From: Arthrobacter woluwensis
GTDB taxonomy: Bacteria > Actinomycetota > Actinomycetes > Actinomycetales > Micrococcaceae
Assembly (NCBI RefSeq): GCF_030816155.1
Contig: NZ_JAUSXR010000001.1
Span: forward strand, 1,116,001 to 1,180,000
DNA length: 64,000 nucleotides
Direction: 5' to 3'
The position numbers and the translations under genes are program-made. Below the pieces are notes generated by a model. The model did not search any database. It was not told where the DNA came from and was given only the letters and a program-made list of their open reading frames with translations. This document shows, piece after piece, positions 20,542 to 27,879 of this stretch (position 1 is the first letter of the stretch; every line of letters begins with the position of its first letter).

Positions 20542-21545
20542 GCGCCCCGAGCGCCGGCACTGAGACGTCGGCAGGCACTGGAGAAGCCGCGAAACCGGCG
20601 ACGCCGCCGACCGCCGTCGAGCGCGCCATCCGGCAGTACCTCCAGCATCTTTCCGTGGAGCGGGGCTTGGCGCGTAACACCCTGCAGTCCTATGAGCGCG
20701 ACCTCAACCGCTACGCCCGGTTCCTGGCCGCCGAAGGGCTCCGCGAGCCGCAGGACATCGAGCGCGGCCACGTGAGCGCTTTCGCCCAGGCCCTGCACGA
20801 CGGCGCGGACGGCGGCACGGCGCTGGGCGTCAGGTCGGCGGCGCGGACCATCGTCGCGGTCCGGGGCCTGCACAAATTCTGGGCTCTCGAGGGGCTCACC
20901 GTGAACGATCCCGCCCATGAGGTCCGCCCGCCTATGCCGGGCAAACGGCTGCCGAAGGCGATCCCGTTCTCGGAGGTCGAGCGCATCCTGGAAGCCGCCG
21001 TTACCGACACTCCGGCAGGTCTCCGGGATGCGGCTCTGCTGGAGTTCCTGTACTCCACCGGCGCCCGGATCAGCGAGGCGGTCGGACTGGATGTGGACGA
21101 TCTGGCGCTCGCCGGTGAGGAATCCGACGGTCCCGCTCTGGTGCGACTCTTCGGGAAAGGCTCGAAGGAGCGGGTCGTGCCGCTGGGCAGTTATGCGGCC
21201 CGCGCGCTCGAGGCGTACCTGGTGCGCGGACGGCCCGTTCTCGCGGCGAAAGGCAAGGGCACTCCCGCCTTGTTCCTGAATGTGCGGGGGAGCAGGATCA
21301 GCAGGCAGAGCGCCTGGGCGATCCTGAAGGCCGCCGCGGAACGCGCCGGGATCGAGCGCGACATCTCGCCCCACACGCTCCGGCACTCCTTCGCCACCCA
21401 CCTGCTGGAGGGTGGCGCGGACGTGCGCGTGGTCCAGGAACTTCTCGGACACGCGTCCGTCACCACCACGCAGATCTACACCCTGGTCACCGCCGACACC
21501 TTGCGTGAGGTGTACGCGGCGGCACACCCCCGGGCACTCGGCTGA
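20538..21545 (+). CDS. xerD: tyrosine recombinase XerD
   Basis: 335 residues. A core-binding SAM-like domain ([20 protein letters not shown] then [13 protein letters not shown]) precedes the catalytic domain with Arg in [14 protein letters not shown], Lys in [12 protein letters not shown], His-x-x-Arg in [19 protein letters not shown], His in [14 protein letters not shown] and the nucleophile Tyr in TQIY. It resolves chromosome dimers at dif with XerC. The GTG at 20538 forms a GTGA overlap with the NUDIX stop, so the two are translationally coupled. In related genomes parA-scpA-scpB usually follow; here they are 27 kb away. Confidence 0.94.
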   Translation: MSAPSAGTETSAGTGEAAKPATPPTAVERAIRQYLQHLSVERGLARNTLQSYERDLNRYARFLAAEGLREPQDIERGHVSAFAQALHDGADGGTALGVRSAARTIVAVRGLHKFWALEGLTVNDPAHEVRPPMPGKRLPKAIPFSEVERILEAAVTDTPAGLRDAALLEFLYSTGARISEAVGLDVDDLALAGEESDGPALVRLFGKGSKERVVPLGSYAARALEAYLVRGRPVLAAKGKGTPALFLNVRGSRISRQSAWAILKAAAERAGIERDISPHTLRHSFATHLLEGGADVRVVQELLGHASVTTTQIYTLVTADTLREVYAAAHPRALG

Positions 21546-21584
21546 CACGCGGCCGGGCTCCGCGGGCGTTCCGCAGGGAGTCGC

Positions 21585-22577
21585 TCAGTCCCCGGAGGCC
21601 GTGTCCTCGTCCATGACGAGGACCAGTTTGCCCGTGGTGCGGTCCGTCTCACCGGCCTCGTGGGCCCTTGCTGCCTCCGCGAGCGGGAACGTGCCGGCGA
21701 TCGTGGCTTTCAGCGAGCCGTCGGCCGCCAGATCGGCGATCGCCTGCATGCCCGCGTGATCGGCCTCCACCAGGATCAGCTTCACGCGGACGCCGAGACG
21801 CTCGGCCTCCGCGCGCAGACCCTTCGCAGGTCGCGGCAGCGTCGAGACGAGGATTCCGCCGGGCCGCAGCGTGCGCAGGGACCGCAGCTGGTAGTCGCCG
21901 CCGATCGTGTCGAGGGCGATGTCCACGTCACGGACCGCCTCGGCGAAGTCGGTCTCGCGGTAATCGATGGTCTCGTCGGTGCCCAGCCCGCGGAGGAACT
22001 CATGCTTCGGAGCGCTTGCCGTGCCGATCACGTACGCGCCGCGCGCCTTCGCAATCTGGACGGCCAGGTGCCCGACGCCTCCGGCCGCGGCATGGATCAG
22101 CACCCTGTCGCCGGGCGCGACGCCGGCGGTGTCGACGAGCGCCTGCCACGCCGTGAGCGCGGCGAGGGGGAGTGCGCCCGCCTGCACATGGTCGATCGTT
22201 GCGGGCTTGCGCACGAACGCGCGAGTGGGACCGACGACGTACTCGGCGTGGGACCCGACGCCGTGCGGGTAGGGCAGCATGCCGAAGACCTCATCACCGG
22301 GCTCGAAGAGCGTGGACCCGAGCCCCACCGCCTCGACGACGCCGGAGACGTCCCAGCCGAGCGGCACCGACGGCTCCGGGAACCAGGACTGGCCCGCACG
22401 GTGCTTCCAGTCGGTCGGGTTGATCCCCGCGGCATGGACCCGCACCAGGATCTCGCTGATGCCCGGCTTGGGGCGGGGGAGGGTGACCTCGTGGATCTCC
22501 TCGGGCCCGCCGAACCGGTTCTGGCCGGCGGCCTTCATCATCGCGGTGTTCTGGTCGTCAGGTGCGCTGACGCTCAT
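21585..22577 (-). CDS. zinc-independent NADPH:quinone reductase-like alcohol dehydrogenase (MDR family)
   Basis: 330 residues, medium-chain dehydrogenase/reductase fold. N-terminal GroES-like part: MMKAAGQNRFGGPEEIHEVT, VHAAGINPTDWKHRAG, and PSVPLGWDVSGVVEAVG. The NADPH-binding site is IHAAAGGVGHLAVQIAKARG (AxxGxVGxxAxQ variant). Catalytic zinc cysteines are absent, as in quinone reductases. The ATG at 22577 is preceded by ggagg; a longer reading frame upstream is not needed. Convergent with xerD. Confidence 0.87.
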   Translation of the reverse strand: MSVSAPDDQNTAMMKAAGQNRFGGPEEIHEVTLPRPKPGISEILVRVHAAGINPTDWKHRAGQSWFPEPSVPLGWDVSGVVEAVGLGSTLFEPGDEVFGMLPYPHGVGSHAEYVVGPTRAFVRKPATIDHVQAGALPLAALTAWQALVDTAGVAPGDRVLIHAAAGGVGHLAVQIAKARGAYVIGTASAPKHEFLRGLGTDETIDYRETDFAEAVRDVDIALDTIGGDYQLRSLRTLRPGGILVSTLPRPAKGLRAEAERLGVRVKLILVEADHAGMQAIADLAADGSLKATIAGTFPLAEAARAHEAGETDRTTGKLVLVMDEDTASGD

Positions 22578-22686
22578 GTCCTCCACCCTGGCACCCGCGG
22601 ACGGTGAGGACAAGGCATCCCGCAAGCGGCGTGCCGCACACCGTTGCGGGGTGTGTGCAGCGTGGCAGGGAACAGTCTCCGCGAGG

Positions 22687-24378
22687 CTACCGGCCGGCGT
22701 CGTAGTGGCTGGAGACCTGGGCGGCGGTCAGCGCGGTGGTGTAGACGGCGGCGTACTGGATCGACCCGGTGAAGTAGGACGGTCCGTTGTAGCCGGTCCC
22801 GTCGCCGTTGGCCCAGCCGGCGAGGGTCCCGCAGCCGACCTTCCAGTACCCGTTGTAGGCCTCTCCGGTGGTGACGGCGGTGTTCGATCCGACGAGCACG
22901 CCGTCCACATAGAGCCGCATGCCGGCTGAGGAGAGCACCGCGACCGTATGGTGCCAGGCGCCGTCCGCATAGCTCTTGCCCGCTGCCGTGGACAGCGTCC
23001 GCACCGCGTTGGGGTACACCCCGAAGACGATCCGGCCGGTGTTGTCCAGGTAGAGGTGGCGGTCGTTGTTGGCGTCGGTGCTGCTGTTGGTGGCGGTGCC
23101 GAATCCGATGATCTTGCCGTTGCTCGTGGAGGTGGTCCGGAACCAGGCCTCCAGGGAGAAGGTGTTCGGGCCCGTGTTGAGCCCGGGGATCGACAGACAC
23201 TGGTTGCCGGCGAAGGAAGCCGAGACGGCCGGGGTGTCCCGCGCGCAGCCGATGGACGCCGTCGTCGTGGGAGTGATCAGGTACGTGGCCGTGCGGCCGG
23301 TGCCGGAGAAGTCGCTCTCGCTCCGCGCCGCACCCGCCGCCAGGGCGTACGCCCCGTAGGTCGAGGCGGCGCCGAGGCTCGACTCCGCCTGCTTGCAGGT
23401 GAAGAAGGTCCGCGTGCCGGAGGTGACGGCGCTGTTCTGCACGCTGGCGACGAAGGCCCCGTGAGTGCTCAGGGAATTCACCAGCGCGACGGCGAGGGCG
23501 GTGAGTGCCGCGATGACCGCGAGGAGGATCACCCCACGACGGCGCGTGCGGGAGTCCTGGGTGTCCTCGTCCCCTTCCGGCGTGTCCCCGGCCGTGGCGG
23601 GACGGACCAGAAGGGCGGCCAGGAGAGGGACGAGACAGACGACGATCACGAGCGCCTGCTGCCACCACTCAAGAGCGGGCAGAGGATTGATGACGTAGTG
23701 ACCCGACGCGTTCGTAGTCGTCACCTGGGTGACGGCGTCCTGCCCGCTGCTGAGCCGCTGCGAGCCGGCGCTCATGGGGAAGAGCCCGGTGTTGACCACG
23801 TGCATGAGGACTCCGTCGCGGGAGTCGGCGGGGCGGTACCCGAGCATCTGCATATTGGTCCACGGGCGGAGCCACAGGGAGATGGCCGCGACCACGAGCG
23901 AGCCGCCGCCGAGCCGCACACTCTGCTTCCAGACGGGGTTGTCCCGGCGGGTGCGCGCGAGCACCTCGACGATCAGTCCACCGATGAGCAGCCAGGGGAG
24001 GGCACTCACGGCCCAGCCGAGACCGCGGCTGCTCCAGACGACGGAGCCCACGACGTCGTCGGTGGGCACACGCCAGCCGTCGACCGCGCCGTTCAGATCG
24101 CCTTTCGTGGTCAGCCGCTGGGGCGTCTCGGCGATGATCCGGTGCGTGTAGACGCGGTTCTCCACGCGGAACGTCGCGATCTCGCCGACGTCGTACGCCG
24201 GTTGCGGATGAACGACCACCAGGGAGCCGACGGGCAGCGTGGTGCCCATGCTGGGCGTGGTGACGGCGAAGACGCGGTACCCGCTCAGGAGGAACACGGC
24301 GACGCCGACGACCAACAGAATCCCGGCCCCCACCCCCCAGAGGGCGAGAGCCGGGCGCCTGCGAACCAGGATGCTCAA
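22687..24378 (-). CDS. SipW/ER-type signal peptidase I fused to a LamG domain
   Basis: 563 residues. Helix 1 (residues 10-32) is followed by an S26 signal peptidase domain: Ser43 in TTPSMGTTLP, His79 in RVYTHRI and Asp94 in TKGDLNG. His replaces the usual catalytic Lys, marking the SipW/ER class. Further helices lie near 126-142, 158-172, 239-259 and 281-301. After them comes an outside region with a LamG/concanavalin-like fold at about 385-555 (FSLEAWFRTT, DGAWHHTVAVL, RLYVDGVLVG). Plain SipW proteins are about 190-250 residues, so the C-terminal half is an addition. The reading frame starts with TTG, 10 bases after the TasA-like gene, its probable substrate. Function: processing of the neighbour at the membrane, perhaps also binding a glycan via LamG (inference). 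Confidence 0.85.
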   Translation of the reverse strand: MSILVRRRPALALWGVGAGILLVVGVAVFLLSGYRVFAVTTPSMGTTLPVGSLVVVHPQPAYDVGEIATFRVENRVYTHRIIAETPQRLTTKGDLNGAVDGWRVPTDDVVGSVVWSSRGLGWAVSALPWLLIGGLIVEVLARTRRDNPVWKQSVRLGGGSLVVAAISLWLRPWTNMQMLGYRPADSRDGVLMHVVNTGLFPMSAGSQRLSSGQDAVTQVTTTNASGHYVINPLPALEWWQQALVIVVCLVPLLAALLVRPATAGDTPEGDEDTQDSRTRRRGVILLAVIAALTALAVALVNSLSTHGAFVASVQNSAVTSGTRTFFTCKQAESSLGAASTYGAYALAAGAARSESDFSGTGRTATYLITPTTTASIGCARDTPAVSASFAGNQCLSIPGLNTGPNTFSLEAWFRTTSTSNGKIIGFGTATNSSTDANNDRHLYLDNTGRIVFGVYPNAVRTLSTAAGKSYADGAWHHTVAVLSSAGMRLYVDGVLVGSNTAVTTGEAYNGYWKVGCGTLAGWANGDGTGYNGPSYFTGSIQYAAVYTTALTAAQVSSHYDAGR

Positions 24379-24388
24379 GGGACAGACC

Positions 24389-25045
24389 TCAGGAGGAGAA
24401 CGTCCAGGTCAGCGGCTGGCTCAGCTGCAGGCCGGAGTAGGTGTTGCCCGTGGCCGCGGGGACCGTCACGGCGAACGTGAAGGGGACCGTGGTGCCGGCC
24501 GGAACCGAGGAGGCGGCCGTCTTGGCCAGGATGTCCACCGGTGCGTTGAAAGCGGCCAGGGTGCCGCTGTAGATCGTGCTGGAGCCGGAGGTCACCACGA
24601 GGGTCACCTTGGAGCACAGATCCGTGGCCGTGCCGTTGACCGGGCCGTTGTTGCTCTGCGCGCAGGCGGCGGGGCTGAGGTTGAAGGCCGACGCCGGGAC
24701 GGTGCCGGTGTTTTTGATGGTGATCTGAGTCGAGACGGTCTGACCGGGCACCATGGCCAGGTTTCCGCCGTACTTGTTGATCGTGGCGCAGGTCGCCGTG
24801 TTGGTCGAGATCGAGCCGCCGTCCGTGCTGTTGCACAGGATGGTGCCGGTCTGGTTCGCCTCCTGCATCGACAGGCTGCCGAGCCCGGCGGTGTCGGTGC
24901 TGTTGGTGATCGAGGCGGTGAACGCGGCCAGGGTCGGCGACATGCTGAGTGCCAGCGCGACCGAGCCGACGGCGCCGGCGATCACGATGGGCAGATTGCG
25001 GCGCAGACGGCTCTTGCGGGCAGGGGTGATCGAATCAGACTTCAA
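24389..25045 (-). CDS. SipW-dependent TasA/camelysin-like secreted protein
   Basis: 218 residues. After a basic N-terminus (ARKSRLRRN) comes a hydrophobic stretch, LPIVIAGAVGSVALALS, ending in SPTLAAFTASITNSTDTAG. This matches the signal pattern of SipW substrates such as TasA and camelysin (AAF-x-D/A-x-x-x-N/K). The rest is beta-rich, Ser/Thr/Asn-rich with four cysteines (two near residues 71 and 86, two near 128-145), and a DUF11-like GQTVSTQITIKNTGTVPAS. The TTG at 25045 is taken as the start because ggagg stands 6 bases before it; a TTG at 25057 overlaps that site. Likely a surface fibre or matrix protein; this is inferred from family and pairing. Confidence 0.8.
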   Translation of the reverse strand: MKSDSITPARKSRLRRNLPIVIAGAVGSVALALSMSPTLAAFTASITNSTDTAGLGSLSMQEANQTGTILCNSTDGGSISTNTATCATINKYGGNLAMVPGQTVSTQITIKNTGTVPASAFNLSPAACAQSNNGPVNGTATDLCSKVTLVVTSGSSTIYSGTLAAFNAPVDILAKTAASSVPAGTTVPFTFAVTVPAATGNTYSGLQLSQPLTWTFSS

Positions 25046-25152
25046 GGTTTCCTCCAAGAAACGGGCGGCATTCCGTGCGGCCCTTCATGAACCCGCGGTG
25101 CGCTGCGGCGGTGTCGCCCGGCACGGCAAAAGTTCTCAAAATACTCGTGTGA

Positions 25153-25183
25153 ACTATAAGGGCATGTCAGGTATTTCTGCCAA
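25153..25183 (-). promoter_or_regulatory. candidate promoter of the TasA-like/SipW operon; description of the 25046-25530 gap
   Basis: On the minus strand TTGGCA (25178-25183), a 19-base spacer and TATAGT (25153-25158) precede the operon by about 100 bases. The whole gap 25046-25530 is AT-richer than its surroundings. Apart from an unsupported 30-codon frame at 25419-25511, I see no gene in it. Confidence 0.4.
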
Positions 25184-25530
25184 TCATCAAAGGTGTCCTA
25201 ACATTGCGGGCGGATCCGACAAGATGTTGCATGGAATACCGAAAATTGTTTGTTATCCGATTTATTCGGACGAGCGCTTGCAGGACGAGGCGCGAACGGC
25301 CTTTTCTGTCATCCCATCCTGCTGCCGTCGAGGGTATTCGGGAGGGCGCTCGCGACGTAACCGTCGAGGTCACCGGCCTTTCTGCGAGAGATGTCGTTCC
25401 GGGGAGTATTTTGTCCTCATGAACGAGAAACCCGGAGTCGTTCCGTGCCTGCTGATTCCGGCGGAGATCGCCGAGGAACGCCGTGCCGACGGGTGGACGA
25501 GCGATTTTTGAGCCACGCAGGGACTGGATC

Positions 25531-25905
25531 ATGGGGAAATTGAAGTGGCGGGTTCTGTTCCCGTGGCGCGGGAACTCGAGGGCGCGTCGTCGTGTCGAAT
25601 TGATGACAGATTTGTCGCAGCTGAATCGACTTTTAGACGACTGTGATGTGCGGCACTGGCCTTCCTGGGCGTCCCAGGGTCTCGTCCTTCTGGAAAGCGA
25701 TGAACCCCGGGGCCTGTCGCACATCAGAAGGGCTTATGGCGGCATGGGCAGCCTCAATGACGTCATCCTCTCGGTCCGGAATGGCCATCGGCTCGCCGTT
25801 GAGGACGAAAAGGCGGTGAACGACCAATTCAGGGCACTCTGCTCCTTGGTCTATGACCACACCGTCTGGTTGCAGGAGGATCTCGAGGGGATGCGGCTCC
25901 GGTGA
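25531..25905 (+). CDS. hypothetical protein with GGMGSLNDV motif
   Basis: 124 residues. I do not recognise a function. After a basic start (KLKWRVLFPWRGNSRARRR) comes a helical region, LSQLNRLLDDCDVRHWPSW, then GLSHIRRAYGGMGSLNDVIL, a pattern seen in small proteins of unknown function, some of them near polymorphic-toxin loci (recollection, not verified). The ATG at 25531 has a weak aggga upstream. It stands alone, converging on the IscA-like gene with 4 bases between stops. Lower GC upstream hints at horizontal origin. Confidence 0.65.
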   Translation: MGKLKWRVLFPWRGNSRARRRVELMTDLSQLNRLLDDCDVRHWPSWASQGLVLLESDEPRGLSHIRRAYGGMGSLNDVILSVRNGHRLAVEDEKAVNDQFRALCSLVYDHTVWLQEDLEGMRLR

Positions 25906-25909
25906 ACCG

Positions 25910-26404
25910 TCAGCGGCGTGTGGTGCTCCCGCGCTCGTCTTCCGACGGGTGGTCGGATGTTTCGTCGACATAGCCCGTCTGACGTTTCCATGCCGCGGGA
26001 GGTTCGAAGCCGTCATCCCACGGCATCGGCCGGTAAGAGCAGCATTCCGGCCGGCCCGGCCCGGGCCATGGCTCTCCGAACGACCGTCGACAGGCGCACA
26101 CCTGTGGCGTATTAGGGTTCCGTATCACCCGGAATCGGGGAGGGCGCAGCCGCGCGGCGTAATCCAGCGTCGCTCCTGGCAAGACGCCCCGCGCCCGTGG
26201 GGACACGAGGAGCCACGCCCCAGGGCAGCCGTAACGCTCTGCTCCGGTGACTCCGGGGGACTCCTGGTCCACCACGCTGAACGCATAGACCGACCCGCTG
26301 CACCCGCCGTCTTCGGCGTCGATCATGACGGCGCCGCCGAGTGCCGTGATCTGCTCGATCGCTGCCGGAGTCACCGTGAACGGCGGGAAAGTGGTGTTCG
26401 TCAT
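25910..26404 (-). CDS. atypical IscA/HesB-like iron-sulfur cluster protein
   Basis: 164 residues. VTPAAIEQITALGG is the usual start of the HesB/IscA fold. The three cysteines that hold the cluster in A-type carriers are recognisable: Cys35 in DGGCSGSVYAF and the CxC pair Cys103/Cys105 in QVCACRRSFG. The usual CGCGxSF is changed to CACRRSF, an insertion enlarges the middle (ERYGCPGAWLLVSPR), and a 50-residue tail with another CC pair follows. It is the last gene of the operon begun by the cysteine-synthase-like gene, 89 bases after the PLP decarboxylase. It could supply or sense an Fe-S cluster, or be a recruited fold. The ATG at 26404 has only a weak ribosome binding site. Confidence 0.65.
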   Translation of the reverse strand: MTNTTFPPFTVTPAAIEQITALGGAVMIDAEDGGCSGSVYAFSVVDQESPGVTGAERYGCPGAWLLVSPRARGVLPGATLDYAARLRPPRFRVIRNPNTPQVCACRRSFGEPWPGPGRPECCSYRPMPWDDGFEPPAAWKRQTGYVDETSDHPSEDERGSTTRR

Positions 26405-26493
26405 GAGGGAAGTTCTACCTGCCGGCACTGACATTCCACCGCCGATTTTCCGGGCCGTGCGGACAGTTTCCGTGCCGTGCGGACAACTGGTCC

Positions 26494-27879
26494 TCAGGAC
26501 TCGCCGTCGGGGATCCAGCCGCCGTCCCGGTGCACGAGATTCTGTGCGAGCGGCAGCTGATGAGACGGGCTCTCGAGAATGTGCATGAGGTATCCCGCCG
26601 TGTTGACGAAGACGGCGATGTCGCCCCGTGCCACGCCCTGGGGGAAGGCCAGGCGCCGACGGAGGATCAGTTCCTCCTCGATGCAATACGCGCCGACCAG
26701 GAACGCATCGCCCGGCGCCGAGGGGGTGCCGGCCCGGGAAGGGCGCAGCCAGCGCGGATCGATCAGGACGTCGGCCGACGTCGAGCGCATCTGCGTCCGG
26801 TTCATTTGCAGACCGACGAGCGGCACGCCGTCGCTGGTGGTCTTACGGAAGGCGACTTCGGCGAGGGTCACGCCGCAGCCGTCCAGGACGGAGCGGCCCG
26901 GCTCACAGCGCAGCTGCAGACCCCGTGAGGTCAGGAGTTCCGCGGCGGTGGTCCCGTTGACGGGTGTGCTCAGGAGGGCGGTCAGCCAGGCTCCGCGGGT
27001 CTCCCGCTGCCAGTACGGATAGAGGGCGGGGGACGGCCGGTCCAGGGCCGGGTCGGTGAGCCCGAGCCGGTCGCCGCGCCAGGTCAGCGTCCCGTCGGTG
27101 TCGGCGGCCAGCGCCTGCCAGAATGCCCGCCACGATTCTTCGTCCTCGAGGTAGCTCATGGGGATCCCGCCGCCCATGTCGATGTACCCGACGGGGTGTC
27201 CCGTGGCCCGGAGCCGATCGACGAACGAACAGGCCTCCGCCAGCGCCAGGACGCGGTGCTGCCGGTCATAGCCGTTCAGGTGGAAGTGCACGCCTTCGAC
27301 CTCCAGCAGCTCGCCGCGGCCCCTCAGGAACGCCATCCACGAGTCTGCAGTGAGACCGAAGCGCGTCGGCGGAACGCCGGGATGCGTCACCGCCAGGCGG
27401 AGTGCGACGTGGGCCTGGATGCCCTCCTCCGCCGCGATGGCTTCGACGTCGGTCGTCTCATCCGCGTTGTCGAGGCTGACGGTCACGCCGGAGGTGATGG
27501 CCAGGGTCAGGAGCGCCTTGTCCTTCACCGCGGCGGTGACGATGATCCGTCCGGCCTCGACACCCCGGTCCAGGCACTGCTTCAGCTCGGCGTAGGAGGC
27601 GACGTCGAGACCCGCGCCCACGTCGACGGCGGCGGGGATGAGGGAGAGCGCCTTATTGGCCTTCCGCGCGACGAAGACGCCGACATCGACGCCGAGGTCC
27701 GCGCCGGCGCGGGTCAATTCGCCGATGTTGCGGCCGAGCGGGCCGAAATCGAGCAGGTTCAGTGCCGAGCCGTGGGCGGCCAGAAGGTCGGCGCACTGGT
27801 CCGGATCGGCGAGCAGCTGCTCCATCCAGGGTTCTGTCCGGCCCGTCAGTGGCGGGAGGCCATGGCACAGGGTGGTCAT
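26494..27879 (-). CDS. fold-III PLP-dependent decarboxylase (Y4yA/SbnH-like)
   Basis: 461 residues. Alanine-racemase/diaminopimelate-decarboxylase fold: the PLP Lys lies in FVARKANKALSLIPAAVD, followed by GAGLDVASYAEL, HFHLNGYDRQHR, the PLP-phosphate glycines in GYIDMGGGIPMSYL, EPGRSVLDGCGV, and the C-terminal GAYCIEEELILRRR (Cys and Glu of the active site). It resembles the rhizobial Y4yA family and, more distantly, SbnH of staphyloferrin B synthesis. Predicted to decarboxylate an amino acid or a condensed amino-acid intermediate. ATGA overlap with the FAD/NAD(P) gene. Confidence 0.82.
   Translation of the reverse strand: MTTLCHGLPPLTGRTEPWMEQLLADPDQCADLLAAHGSALNLLDFGPLGRNIGELTRAGADLGVDVGVFVARKANKALSLIPAAVDVGAGLDVASYAELKQCLDRGVEAGRIIVTAAVKDKALLTLAITSGVTVSLDNADETTDVEAIAAEEGIQAHVALRLAVTHPGVPPTRFGLTADSWMAFLRGRGELLEVEGVHFHLNGYDRQHRVLALAEACSFVDRLRATGHPVGYIDMGGGIPMSYLEDEESWRAFWQALAADTDGTLTWRGDRLGLTDPALDRPSPALYPYWQRETRGAWLTALLSTPVNGTTAAELLTSRGLQLRCEPGRSVLDGCGVTLAEVAFRKTTSDGVPLVGLQMNRTQMRSTSADVLIDPRWLRPSRAGTPSAPGDAFLVGAYCIEEELILRRRLAFPQGVARGDIAVFVNTAGYLMHILESPSHQLPLAQNLVHRDGGWIPDGES

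Noticed and set aside
22948..24480. A 510-codon open frame antisense to the signal peptidase gene
   Set aside because: High-GC shadow frame with Arg/Gly/Asp bias and no recognisable motif; the other strand encodes clear S26 and LamG motifs.
25419..25511. A 30-codon open frame starting ATG in the gap before the GGMGSLNDV gene
   Set aside because: No good ribosome binding site and no recognisable similarity; too short to support.
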